From positions 111,356,903-111,420,902 of the forward strand of contig NC_084802.1 of NCBI RefSeq assembly GCF_963169125.1: a DNA stretch of 64,000 nt, in the 5' to 3' direction. Positions 24,171 through 35,552 of the stretch are shown one piece after another. The notes below the pieces were generated by a model. The model worked only from the letters and a program-made list of their open reading frames with translations. It had not been told where the DNA came from and did no database searches. Position numbers and translations under genes: made by a program. How positions within the stretch are numbered: the stretch's first letter is position 1; each line of letters begins with the position of its first letter. Source of the DNA: Humulus lupulus. Its lineage: Eukaryota > Streptophyta > Magnoliopsida > Rosales > Cannabaceae.

Positions 24171-24180
24171 TATAAATAGG
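24171..24180 (+). promoter_or_regulatory. TATA box of element D 5' LTR
   Basis: TATAAATAGG, identical in the 3' LTR at 33810-33819 and in the element C LTR at 16790. Confidence 0.78.
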
Positions 24181-25291
24181 ACCTAGTGCTCAGCCAATTT
24201 CTTCATTCTTCAAGCTATGTTTAGAGCCTTCAAGCTGCTAGGATTTCTATAGAGTGATATACTTGGGTTTTGGGGAATAAAAGCTTTATCATCTTAAGCT
24301 TTATAAACACTTGGGTAGTGAGATAAAGTGTGTTTTCGATATTGAAGTTTAGATCGGTTATAGTTCATCCAAGGTGTTTAAGTTCTTAAACATTGAGGTT
24401 CTCGGTAAGTTTCCCTCTTTGATGGTTTAGTTTTCTTTCATCTTCTTTTCTATAGATACTCATATGTTTTTATGTTGGTTTCAAATCCTGTCCTTGTTCT
24501 CAAATATCCCGGTGTTGGTAAGGAAAATAGGATAGTTTTTATATGCTTATATGTTATGATATGTTTATGTTATAATATGTTTTGTTATGATATGTTATGA
24601 TTTATATGAATACGTCTTGTAGTCTTTGGGGTTCATAGTTGCTTAGCTTGCAAACCTCAATGTTTTTTAGGCTTCTAGTTGCTTCGTTACCAAACCCCAA
24701 TGTTTTTATGCTGCTTGGGGCTCATAGTTGCTTAGCTAACAAACCTCAATGTATTTTGAGGCTTATAGTTGCTTAGCTAGCAAGCCCCAATGTTTACCAT
24801 GGACATGGTTAGAGTTGTGATATATGTTTTATAGTATATGTTTTGATATAGTCTTATGTTTATGTTTTATGTTATATGATTGATTAGTAGATTTTCCTTG
24901 CTAGGCATTAGGCTCTCTCCTTTATTTTTAGTGTGATGCATGAAAATAGATACGGAGGTGGAAGGATTCTTGGAAGCTTGGCATGTGTGTTGAGGCTAAA
25001 TGAAATGGATGGGCTGCGTGTCGATTCGAGGACGACGTTATTTTTAGTCTTTTAAATTATGTTTTTATGTATTTTTTGCATTTAGTTTTGTAAAAAATTT
25101 CATTTAATTTAAAGTTATGTTTTATTTTAAAACAATGGGATCCCATACTGCACATTTATGTATTTCGAATATTTACTTTGGAGTTTTTAATAAAGTTACG
25201 AATATTTCTTATGTATGTTCTCTTCAAAGTAGTAGCTATGTCTAGTAGTTTTAATGGTCCAAGGTCTTAGAAATAGTTGGGTCATTACAGT

Positions 25292-25303
25292 TGGTATCAG
25301 AGC
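25292..25303 (+). other. Primer-binding site of element D
   Basis: TGGTATCAGAGC two bases after the LTR end: initiator tRNA-Met type. Confidence 0.92.
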
Positions 25304-25983
25304 AATGGTCCATTTGCATGAAGTTCTCCTTGATGCACAAGCTCAAGCTCCGAATCTAACCGCCAATGTAAGTGTTTATGTTATAGTTGTTATGATTATG
25401 TGTTTATTTAACGTTTTAGCCCTTATGTTTTCAGTTAAGAATATTTGTAAATTAGTTTATTTTCTTTATTTTTTTTATTTATTATCTTTACATTTATGAT
25501 TATTCTTAGTGAAAACCTTTTTCCAAATAAATATCATTGTTACTTTTGAATGACATGTTTGAGTTTGATTTTTTCTACAATCATAATAAATAATAAATTT
25601 AATAAATAATGACCAAGTTCGGTGAGGGTGGATACAAATCAATGGACCGGATTCCATATTGAGAGTTTAGGGGGCCATAGTAGTGGGAACGATTTTACTG
25701 ATCCCAGCCCTCCCTCAATATGATTAACTTTGGAACAACGACGAGTTTCGAGCCTGAGAATTAAGTCATATAGGATGATTAGAAATAGACTTAGTAAATT
25801 ATAAATATGGCTTATTTTTCTAAGTTTAGAAACACACCCTAATCATAAAGAAGGCTTACATAATTCTTCATAAGAAAACATAATTAATAAGTCTGAGTTA
25901 TGTTTGCTTAGATTAAGTTTTGCCTTAGAGCCTATTAGGGTAAGTTCTAATATGTTCTCTTGACTATTAGAACTTTGCTGTAG
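25304..25983 (+). other. Element D leader between primer site and gag
   Basis: About 680 bp of AT-rich non-coding sequence. A pyrimidine-rich run ending TTGCTGTAG just before the gag ATG could act as a splice acceptor; this is inference. No gene is seen. Confidence 0.55.
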
Positions 25984-27250
25984 ATGTCACTCAGAAGGTC
26001 TGCACGCACGAATGTCGATGCCTCTAGCATCGCTCATGAGATTAATGAAGCCCCTCCAGTTCATAGAAGAGAAGTGTGTGCTACCACTACTGCTGCTAAC
26101 CGAAGTGCACCGCCACCGCCGATCGACAACACTGTAGAAATTATCAGGCTATGACAACAAGTGGAAGAATTGCTACAGCAACAACGACAACAGACTCAGC
26201 CTCAGCCGCAACCACAGCCTCATCAAATGGCTCAAGCACCCCATCAAGTAGGTCCTTATGGGGGATGGCCAATGGAAAATTATGTTCCATACTCATCTCA
26301 GTACATGGAGCCAATCTATGAGTAGTTTCGTAAGCAACACCCTCCAAACTTTGAAGGGACAATATACCCCTTCGAGGTGGAAGAATGGCTCAGAAATGTA
26401 GAGCCGATACTAGCGCACATGAATCTCAGTAACGAAGATCACAGATCCTGCATTTCATCTCTGCTTAAGAAGGATGCTAGAATATGGTGGGACTTAGTTC
26501 AGCAGACTCACGACGTCGCCACCGTGACATGGACCAGATTTGTGGAGCTGTTCCACAAAAAGTACTACAACTCGAGAGTCATCGCCACAAGGGTCGAGGA
26601 GTTCACTAGTCTGAAGCAGGGCAACTTGACGGTAGCGGAGTATGCTCGGCAACTCGACAAATTAGCCAAGATTGCACCAGAGTTGGTTCCAACTGACTTT
26701 CTGAGGGTGACTAAGTTCATTAGAGGACTTAGACCAAATATTGAGTTAGGGGTTAAGCTAGCAATCCCTAGAACCACTACTTACGCCGATGCTTTAAAAA
26801 TGGCTATAGAAGTAGAAAAGGCTTCAGGTGAATGTTAGTAAAGAGGAAGCTAGTAAACCTGAGCCTAAACAGTAGAGTCAACCTCAGAATAGTCGGAACA
26901 ACAACCACAACAGCCATCAGTCTAGCAACAACAATAGTAATGGTCAGAAAAGAAGGCATCCTGACAATAAGCAGTCCGATAATGATAAAAGGGACGGACG
27001 AACAATGGAGATAATAGGCTGAGTTATGTAGAATACCCGCAATGTGCTAAGTGCCAAAAGAAACATCCTGGTGAGTGTCGTACAAACACCAAAGGATGCT
27101 TCAATTGTGGTCAGGAAGCTCACCAAAGGATGCAATGTCCCCAGCTCAAGCTAGAGGAAAAAAAGGGACAGCAAGATAGTTCCTGCCAGAGTCTTTGCCT
27201 TAACTAAGGGAGAAGCTGACGCTAGCAATAAAGTGGTCACAGGTTAGATT
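25984..27250 (+). pseudogene. Element D gag
   Basis: Starts at ATG 25984 (MSLRRSARTN). A proline/glutamine-rich N-terminal region is followed by the retrotransposon gag domain, open at 26377-26838: FEVEEWLRNVEPI, ARIWWDLV, FVELFHKKYYNS and GNLTVAEYARQLDKLAK are the family blocks. A Cys/His cluster (CAKCQKKHPGEC) and a classic CCHC knuckle (CFNCGQEAHQRMQC, 27097-27138) end the protein. TGA at about 26152 (from CGA) and TAG near 26323 (from CAG) interrupt the N-terminal part, and a frameshift follows the core near 26838. Confidence 0.88.
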
Positions 27251-30176
27251 CATATCCTTCATAGTATATGTTCTGGTATTGTTTGATTCAGGAACAACAT
27301 ACTCGTATATCTCGTTAGGAATGATAGAGAAATTAGACAAACCTTGTAGAACTAGGTTTGTGACATAGTTGCCTTCAGGTGAAGTAGTCCTATCATCACG
27401 AATAGTACGTGTAACATCCCCAATTTCCTAATAGGGCTTAGTGCCTGGATTAGGGGGCCGGGAGGCAATAATTGAGTTAATATGTGAATTATACTATAAT
27501 ATAATTATGCTTGTATTTTAAAGATATTAAATATGTGTATGTAGGCCCGTTTCTTATAAGAAGGGTATATTAGTAATTTGACCCATTTGGGGTACAAATG
27601 CGAATATGTGCTTGTGTGATTGAGACCACATTATTATGTGGATATATTTGGGTTACTCGACGAGAGGCGGTCCCGATGAGAAAGTTAGCAGAAAAGTCAC
27701 AACAGGGTCTTAATACCCGGTTCGGGGTGAGCTTAGGGGCATTCTAGTAATTTAGTACATTACCGGGAATTAGTGGGTAATGGGAATTTATTGGTAATCG
27801 TGTGAGAATATTGGAAGTAGCGGGAATTATAGGATGCAAATTGCGGATAGCAGGATTTAAAGCAAAGGACAAAATTTCCCTTGTGAACACTTGATGAATA
27901 AGATAAGGGCAAGGGGTAAAATGGTCATTCTTTGGCTAAGATTAGTGTTTGGGTGAGCTGGGATTGCTGAGAAGGTTAAGGAAAAGGAACTCAACAACTT
28001 TCCTTCTCTCTCTCTCGTTTTCTCTATGTGCCTTGGAAGCTTAAGTTGTCTTTTTGGAAAATTTGAAGAGTAAAGCTTGGAAATCAAGTGTTAGACTTGG
28101 GGGTTAAGCTCAAGTGATTCATCACAGCTGAGGTAAGAATCTTGAACTGAATTGTTGGTTGGTATTACTGAATATTTAGAGTTATGGTGTTTATGCATGT
28201 TAGATAATTGAAAGGTCGAGTTTGTGAAGTTTGATGAGTTTTTCTATGACAATTAGTAGAGTTTTATTGGTGAGAATGAGTATATATGTTGTGGGAATTG
28301 AATTGGAGGCATGGGTCGGATTTGGTTAAGCTTTGGCTAGATTCGGTTGAAGAAAAAACCCAGAAATTTCTGGGTTCGTGGTGGTGAGTCGCGGCCTGCG
28401 AGAGGAATTTTGAGCCAGCAGGGCTCGGAGGCAGGGGCGGGCTGCGACGCCTTAGGGGCGCGCCGTGGCGCGCGTTGGTTCCCAAGGAGGCGTAGCCTCT
28501 GGAATTAGAGGCGGGCTGCGGCTCGGGTGTGAGGGGCCGCGACTCTTAAGGGGAAATTTGGCTTAAATGGGATTTTTAGATTGGGAACCTAACCATTTGG
28601 GCTCGGGATCAATTCTACTTCCTTGTTAAGTGGAATTCGATGTCCCGGAGGCTAAGAGTTGGTCTGGAAGTTGTTATTTACCTGTTATTTATGGGAACTT
28701 CCTTATTACGGTTGTGACTAGGTTTACACTAAAGGCTTGAATCGGGGATCGTACTCAAAGGGTTGTTGCTAATAACTCGAATACGGACCAAAGGTAAGAA
28801 AACTGCACCTGTTATGTGAACGTTTGATTAGAGCTTAGTTAAGGTAATGAACATGATTATAATTATGTTGCGAATGTCTGATTAGGTATGCTGTAACGTG
28901 CATAATTATGATTATGCTTATGACTGTTGAGTGAATGTATTATAATGCATTGTGTGACTATTTGATAAGTATGCTATATGAAGCATGTGACTGTCTGTTA
29001 TGACCATGAAGCTTAGTTTATAAACTAGGGTGTCATTAGGATGTTAAGTGGAGATCAACTTATTAGTTGAGAATATGATGGGCTCTAGGAGATCTTTATT
29101 AGTTGAGAATCCTAAGGCTTCAACTTATAAGTTGGAGGCACGTGGTGGCTTGACTTATAAGCCAAGGGCATAAGGAACTTAGTTTATAAGCTAAGATTGC
29201 CATAATGCACGTGGAGTGCAGGCCACCATGGCTGGGCCACCCTGGGAGTGCAACATGCACTCGACTGGCTCGGATGCCAACAATTTGAAAGAAAGTGCAA
29301 TATGCACTTGTGTGACTCTATGGTCTCCAATTGGGTTTAATGAATGCACTGGATTCAATTATTACTGTTTGATGGTTGTTTTATTAACTGAACTGTAGAT
29401 TATGTTTTCTTGCTAAGTCTTCTGGCTCACAGGTGCTTTGTGGTGCAGGTAAAGGTAAAGAAAAGCTCAACCAGCCATGAGTCTGAGGGCATTGGCAGTG
29501 GTATGTACATATGCAGTCCGCTCGACCACCACGGATGAGATGCTCATAGGAACTTGGGTTAAACCCAGCTTTTTCCGCTTAGGACGGCTTAATGTGTGAT
29601 TTGAGTTTTGTAATAAGCTTTTAAACTAACGTTTTTGGGATCCCATGTAAAGAACATGTTTACAACTTAATGGAAATGTTTATGAGTTTATCAAAATTTT
29701 AATACCTAAACCCTTAGTGGCTTAATCACATGTTTAGTCCAAATGACTTGTTTAGCAAGTCCAGCACTGGTTTTAAACACACTTGGTAATGGACCCTAAT
29801 TAGCAGGGCGTTACAGTACGGGGCGTATCGATCAAAATTGAGGACGTAGAACTAGAAGGAGACCTGATAGAGTTAGAGATCAAATACTTCGATGTAATAC
29901 TGGGCATGGATTGGCTAACAAGGCATGGCGCAATCATCGACTGCAGACGTAAGCAAGTAATGTTCGAGACTCCTGACGGTCAGAGACTATGCTTTATGGG
30001 AAAGGTTTCAGGGCTACGCACACCGCTTATTTCATCTCTCAAAGCTCAGAGGATGATAGAAAAAGGATGTCAAACATTGTTAGCCAACATCACGGATGTG
30101 GTAAAGGAAACACCACTAAAGGTTGGAGACGTCCGCATTATAAAGGAATTCGTAGAGGTATTTCCTGACGAATACT
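27251..30176 (+). pseudogene. Element D protease region, split by a solo LTR
   Basis: The N-terminal part reads VLFDSGTTYSYIS near 27277-27315, an intact Asp-Ser-Gly active site. It is cut at 27409 and resumes after 29820 with VDLIELEIKYFDVILGMDWL-like sequence (about 29864-29923), then RHGAIIDCRRKQVMF, the characteristic protease-RT linker. A stop and frame change occur near 30176 at the start of RT. The interruption is the LTR with duplication GTACG. Confidence 0.82.
27410..29815 (+). mobile_element. Solo LTR inside element D (2406 bp)
   Basis: TGTAACATCCCC to GGGCGTTACA with perfect 5-bp duplication GTACG (27405-27409, 29816-29820). No coding sequence. It is the same family as the 5' LTR of element F (57916-61135), aligning from the first bases, but about 800 bp shorter because it holds only a few of the ACTTATNAGT repeat units (around 29010-29200) and about one and a half of the 48-bp units (near 29210-29310). 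It contains a GC-rich block (28380-28560) and donor-like sites at 28131, 28792 and 29447. Confidence 0.94.
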
Positions 30177-30178
30177 AG

Positions 30179-31080
30179 GATTGCCGCCGACACGAGAGAT
30201 AGACTTCACAATCAAACTAGTACCGGGCACTGAGCCTATTTTAAAGGCACCATACCAGATAGCACCGACCGAACTCAAGGAGTTAAAGATGCAACTACAA
30301 GAACTCTTAGACTTGGGTTTCATTAGACCAAGCCATTCGCCATGGGGAGCACCGGTTCTATTTGTGAGGAAGAAGGACAGAAGTATGCAGATGTGCATAG
30401 ATTGCGACGAGCTGTATAAGGTGACAATTAAGGATAAGTACCTGCTACCCCAAATTGACGACTTGTTTGATCAACTTCGAGGGGCAACCGTGTTTTCAAA
30501 GATTGATCTACGGTCCGGGTATCACCAGCGGAAGGTACGGGAAGAGGATATTCCCAAGACGAATTTTAGAACTCGTTATGGCACTACGAGTTTCTAGTTA
30601 TGTCTTTCGGTCTTATGAACGCTCTAGCCGCATTCATGGATTTAATGAATAGGGTTTTCAAGGATTACTTGGACAAATTCGTCGTAGTGTTCATCAACGA
30701 TATCTTGGTGTACTCAAAGGACAAAGACGAGCACGAGGAACATCTAAGGTTGACCTTGTTACTTTACACTAAGTTTACAAAATACGAATTTTGGCTTTCA
30801 CAAGTAGCGTTCCTCAGGCACATAGTATCAAAGGAAGGAGTTACTGTAGATCCATCTAAAATAGAGGTTGTGAAGGATTGGCCAAGACTAAAGAACGCGT
30901 CTAAGGTAAGAAGTTTTCTGGGAGGTTATTATCAGAAGTTTGTAGAGGGTTTTTCTAAGATAGCCACTCCGCTCACCAACTTGACCCGGAAGCAGCAAAG
31001 GTTCAACTGGATTGATAAGTGTGAAGAGAGCTTTCAGTTGCTTAATGATAAGCTATGCTCAACATAATTACTTTGTGTAC
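30179..31080 (+). pseudogene. Element D reverse transcriptase
   Basis: Blocks in order: [36 protein letters not shown], then [28 protein letters not shown] and, after a frameshift near 30597, [17 protein letters not shown] and the catalytic box. The box reads FIND at 30690-30701 where FIDD is expected, so the first of the paired catalytic Asp is Asn. Thumb and connection follow ([31 protein letters not shown]). The codon change is ATC-GAC to ATC-AAC, a CpG-to-CpA transition. Enzyme activity should be lost. Confidence 0.9.
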
Positions 31081-31670
31081 CGACACCCAACGACAAGTTT
31101 GTAGTCTACTGCTATGCATCAAAGTGAGGGTTGGGTTGTGTGCTGAGGCTGAATGACAAGGTAATAGCCTACGCCTCAAGGTAGCTAAAGGAGTACGAGC
31201 AATGCTATCCAACGCACAATATGGTGTTGGAAGCAGTGGTATTTGCATTAACAATTTGGCGCCATTATCTTTATGGAGAACAGTGTGAGATTTATACGGA
31301 CCACAAAAGCTTAAAGTATTTCTTCACACAAAAAGAGCTTAACGTGAGGCAGTGCAGGTGGTTAGAACTAGTGAAGGATTATGACTTCGAAATCCTATAC
31401 CACCCAGGACAGGAAAACGTAGTTGCTGATGCCCTAAGTAGGAAGAGTTATGGAAGATTAGCAGCGTTAGCTGGAATAGAAAAGCCGCTACAGCAGGAGC
31501 TGATCAATGCTGGAATAGAAGTATTCATTGGTATACTGGCTAACTTGTCCATCCAATCAAGTTTGTTAGAAGATATACGAATCAGGCAAGAGCATGATGA
31601 GACATTAGTAGCACATGTGCAGTTAAAGAAGGCAAGGCCACGAATTTCTCAATATCAGGACAGGGGTTCT
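31081..31670 (+). pseudogene. Element D RNase H
   Basis: Typical Ty3 RNase H with [11 protein letters not shown] (catalytic Asp, about 31296-31328) and [11 protein letters not shown] (last Asp, about 31412-31445). The first block reads VVYCYASK where an Asp is expected in place of the second Tyr (about 31108). TAG codons near 31126 and 31182 break the N-terminal part; the rest is open at 31221-31673. Confidence 0.85.
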
Positions 31671-32830
31671 TAAGATATAAGGATCGAGTATGCATGCCGA
31701 ATGATCAAGGGATTAAGATGAAGATTTTAGAAGAAGCGCACAATACCCCATACTCAGTTCACCCAGGGTCAACCAAGATGACTCATGATCTTAAGACAAT
31801 GTATTGGTGGCCAGGAATGAAGAAAGATGTAGCAGAGTATGTGTCTAAATGCTTAGTATGCCAGCAAGTGAAAGCAGAACATCAGTGGTCTACAGGCTTA
31901 TTGCAACCACTTAGCATTCCAGAATGGAAATAGGACGATATAGCCATGGATTTCGTGACGGGTTTTCCATGAACAAATAATCAGCACGACTCGGCTTGGG
32001 TAGTAATAGATAGACTAACCAAGTCAGCTCATTTCCTTCCTGTCAATACTACATACACAGTAGATCAGTTCGTAGACATTTATTTTTAGGAGATAGTACG
32101 ACTGCATGGAATCCCTAATACTATAGGGTCCGATAGAGGATCATGGAGTAAGTATTTGCCGCTGATAGAATTCTCCTACAACAATAGCTACCAGTCAACG
32201 ATCGGGATGGCACCTTATGAGTTACTGTATGGAAGGAGGTGTTGATCGCTGTTACATTGGGACGAAGTTGGAGAAAGGAAAATTCTTGGACCCAAAGCTG
32301 TTAGAGAAGCTCAGGATGCAGTAGCGCTGATTAGAAAGCATATTCTTGCTGCTCAGAGCCGTCAAAAAAGTTATGCGGATACCAAGCGGTGTGATGTGGA
32401 ATTCAAAGTCGGAGATCAAGTCTTCCTAAGAATATCTCCTATGAAAGGTGTGAAGCAGTTTGGGAAGAAAGGCAAGCTTAGTCCCCGGTTTATAGGTCCT
32501 TTGGAGATATTGGACAAAGTGGGAGCAGTTACATATAGATTAGCCCTACCGTCGGCTCTAGCAGATATCCATAATGTATTTCACATCTCGATGATGCGTA
32601 GATATATGTCAGACCCATCTCACGTCCTCAAGTATGATACGATAGCACTCCAAGAAGACTTGAGTTACGAGGAACGACCGGTTAGCATCCTAGATAGAAG
32701 GATGAAAGAATTACGGACTAAGAGTATTCCGATAGTCAAGGTCCCATGGAGTAATAGTTCTTAACGGGAGGCAACGTGGGAGTTGGAGGAAGACATATTA
32801 GCCCGGTAACCAGAATTGTTTGATAAGTAA
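31671..32830 (+). pseudogene. Element D integrase with chromodomain, internal deletion
   Basis: The zinc-binding domain is complete (EEAHNTPYSVHPG and KCLVCQQVK, open at 31694-31933). The core has its first Asp in MDFVTG (about 31948) and second in GSDRG (about 32130). Directly after it the sequence jumps to SWSKYLPLIEFSYNN; compared with 18686-19771 about 53 codons are missing, including the catalytic Glu. The deletion is in frame. The C-terminal part (open at 32396-32764) has PRFIGPLEIL and ends in a chromodomain-like segment near 32660-32830. Stops occur near 31971 and 32242 (CGA to TGA) and 32088 (CAG to TAG). Confidence 0.9.
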
Positions 32831-32852
32831 ATTTCGGGGATGAAATTCTTTA

Positions 32853-32866
32853 TAGTGGGGGAAAAT
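32853..32866 (+). other. Polypurine tract of element D
   Basis: TAGTGGGGGAAAAT immediately before the 3' LTR start at 32867. Confidence 0.8.
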
Positions 32867-34889
32867 TGTAGAGTCCTAGAATATTTACCTAACTAGCTAG
32901 ATAGTAGTAGTAGTAGTAGTTAGTATTAGCTTGTAGTATGTTAGATTCCGTGGATTTTGGTTTAAGTCGGGACTTAGTTGGAAACTCGTAGCAATAGTTA
33001 TGGATTTTATAAGTTTAACCTATAGTTTAGAAATATTAATTATAACATAAGGTTTAATTTTTTTAGTAGTTGTGATTATTATAGTATAGTATATGTTTAT
33101 GATATTAGTAGGCTTCCTTGTGGAAAAAGGGGTGATTTCATAAGAAGAAAGTAACTATGATATAAATAAAAAGTGTTATGGATTGAGCCTACATAAAGCC
33201 CAAAAGCCCAATAAGATTTTGGGCTTAGTAAATTCGAAATCAACCTAGGGAATTAGATTTTGTTATTTTATGGTTAGTTAAGATATTTGTGGATTATGTT
33301 GTTATTTAGATAATTAAATAGATTTTCCGTAACTTTAGGGTACTGTTACTTCCGACCTATTTTTGACTATGTTATGAATTTTGAAAAATAGTATTTCTAG
33401 AAAGTTGTAGATAATTGAATTAGCTTTCTAACGGTGTAAAGATGGTCTAAATCAGAATTGTATAGCTCCAGTTATGTTGATTTTACTACAGGTGAGTTTA
33501 ATGTTACAAGATTTAGGAAGTTAGAAGTTAGGATTCTATTTTATTTAAATTTAAATTTGGATTAATGTTAGAATGAAATTAAGTAATTTTTTTTAATAAA
33601 AGAAAGATCTAGAAACTCTAGAACCTTCCAGAACCACTAAGAGCATGACACTTGTCATAATCATGTTTATTTAAGGATTTAATTATAAAAGAAAGTTCTA
33701 GAAACTCTAGAACCTTCCAGAACCACTAAGAGCATGACACTTATCATAATCATGTTTATTTAAGGATTTAAGTATTTTTTTTAATAGGATAGTTTCACTC
33801 CTCAAACTCTATAAATAGGACCTAGTGCTCAACCATTTTCTTCATTCTTCAAGTTGTGTTCAGAGCCTTCAAGCTGCTAGGATTTCTATAGAGTGATATA
33901 CTTGGGTTTTGGGGAATAAAAGCTTTATCATCTTAAGCTTTATAAACACTTGGGTAGTGAGATAAAGTGTGTTTTTGATATTGAAGTTTAGATTGGTTCT
34001 AGTTCATCCAAGGTGTTTAAGTTCTTAAACGTTAAGGTTCTCGGTAAGTTTCCCTCTTTGATGGTTTAGTTTTCTTTCATCTTCTTTTCTATAGGTACTC
34101 ATATGTTTTTATTTTGGTTTTAGGAGTGTTCCAAATCCCGTCCTTGTTCTCAAATATCCCGGAGTTGGTAAGGAAAATATGATAGTTTTTATATGCTTAT
34201 ATGTTATGATATGTTTATGTTATAATATGTTAGGTTATGACATATATGAATACGTCTTGTAGTCTTTGGGGTTCATAGTTGCTTAGCTAGCAAACCTCAA
34301 TGTATTTTGAGGCTTATAGTTGCTTATCTAGCAAGCCCCAATGTTTTTATGTTGCTTGGGGCTCATAGTTGCTTAGCTAGCAAACCCTAATGTTTACCAT
34401 GGACATGGGATAGAGTTGTGATATATGTTTTATAGTATATGTTTTGATACAGTCTTATGTTTATGTTTTATGTTATATGATTGAATAGTAGATTTTCCTT
34501 GCTGGGCATTAGGCTCACTCCTTTATTTTTAGTGTGATGCAGGAAAATAGATACGGAGGCAGAATGATTCTTGGAAGCTTGGCATGTGTGTTGAGGCTGA
34601 ATGGAATGGATGGGTTGCGTGTCGATTTGTGGACGACGTTATTTTTAGTCTTTTAAATTATGTTTTATGTATTTTCCGCATTTAGTTTTGTAAAAAATTT
34701 CATTTAATTTAAAGTTATGTTTTATTTTGAAACAATGGGATCCCATACAGCACATTTATGTATTTCGAATATTTACTTTGGAGTTTTTAATAAAGTTACG
34801 AATATTTCTTATGTATTTTCTTTTCAAAGTAGTAGCTATGTCTAGTAGTTTTAATAGTCCAAGGTCTTAAAAATAGTTGGGTCATTACA
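32867..34889 (+). repeat. 3' LTR of element D (2023 bp)
   Basis: TGTAGAGTCC to GGTCATTACA, followed by the duplication CTCCT. It carries the same duplicated heat-shock unit (from about 33598 and 33688), TATA (33810-33819) and TTGCTTAGCTAGC-type repeats, with two to three copies where the 5' LTR has four; this explains part of the 35-bp length difference. Confidence 0.93.
33621..33722 (+). promoter_or_regulatory. Two perfect heat-shock elements in the 3' LTR of element D
   Basis: GAACCTTCCAGAA at 33621-33633 and 33710-33722, with the same spacing to TATA as in the 5' LTR. Both triplets are unchanged in both LTRs although the surrounding LTR sequence has diverged. Motif-based inference only. 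Confidence 0.7.
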
Positions 34890-35275
34890 CTCCTATTTAT
34901 AGAAGAGAAACCCCACTGCTGCCAGGTTTTCAAAGATATCAAATCTTAAATAAGAATATTTGAAATCTTCAAAAATCTCGTACAACATAAATACTGCAAG
35001 ATCAGATACAGATTTTGTAACGTAGATCTCATCTTGATGTTTTAGGATTAAATGCTCCAAGACATAATTCAAGCCAGGTTCAAACTCGTGAGGACCAAGA
35101 TTTCAATCACATGTGTGATTTTTTATCCCTGAAATTTAGGAATAAATAGACAGGGATCAAGCTGGAACGTTTTACAACAAAACTTACATTTTTTGTGTGT
35201 GGAGATTTTCTCATTTAATAGAATGAATAATTAAAAGGAAAGTAAACTATGATATTCTCCAACTTAAATACAACA

Positions 35276-35543
35276 GTATAAGCCAACTCATCCACGTTTT
35301 TTTCACAGTAAAATAAAAAAATAATTAAAATATTTTTGTCTCTTAATTTTCCAATTTAAGAGGATTTTACAATATTGATTATATATTTTTTTAATAGGTC
35401 ATATTAAAACCCATAGGAAAACTGGCTTTGAATCATTATAAGGATTTGAATCATTTCAATACTAGATTAAATGGTAATAAGTTATTTCACTATTATTTTG
35501 TCTTTTCGATGTTTTATTATTTTAAAATAGTTATTTGTTAGTA
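35276..35543. other. AT-rich unassigned sequence
   Basis: Between the copia LTR end and the Mutator-like element. No ORF, repeat or recognisable element; it could be old host intergenic DNA or the flank of the copia insertion. Confidence 0.4.
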
Positions 35544-35552
35544 TTATAGATT

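Larger units (their letters stand above)
23232..25289 (+). repeat. 5' LTR of element D (2058 bp)
   Basis: TGTAGAGTCC to GGTCATTACA. Contents in order: an AT-rich 5' part, a duplicated unit of about 88 bp starting near 23961 and 24049 (each with a heat-shock element and the motif ACACTTGTCATAATCAT or a close variant), TATA at 24171-24180, donor-like GGTAAGTTTC (about 24402) and GGTAAGGAAAA (about 24515), then about four TTGCTTAGCTAGCAAACC-type units around 24620-24790. Confidence 0.93.
23232..34889 (+). mobile_element. Element D: Ty3/gypsy chromovirus with both LTRs and target duplication
   Basis: Two LTRs (23232-25289, 32867-34889) in direct orientation flank gag, protease, RT, RNase H and integrase-chromodomain. 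The perfect 5-bp duplication CTCCT lies at 23227-23231 and 34890-34894. A primer-binding site and polypurine tract are in place. The order with integrase last and a C-terminal chromodomain-like segment, plus 2-kb LTRs, suggests the Tekay/Del-type chromoviruses. The LTRs differ by some percent by eye (about 20 differences in the first 300 bp), so the insertion is not recent. A solo LTR (27410-29815) sits in the protease region. Confidence 0.93.
22618..35275 (-). mobile_element. Copia LTR split by element D
   Basis: The LTR occupies 22618-23231 and continues at 34895-35275, about 1 kb in total. On the minus strand it starts near TGTTGTATTTAAG (35275), passes a TATA box in TTCTATAAATAGGAG (about 34894-34908), and ends in GAACTTTCA just before the primer-binding site. 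Element D with one copy of its duplication CTCCT separates the two parts. The outer boundary at 35275 is the less certain end. Confidence 0.7.
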
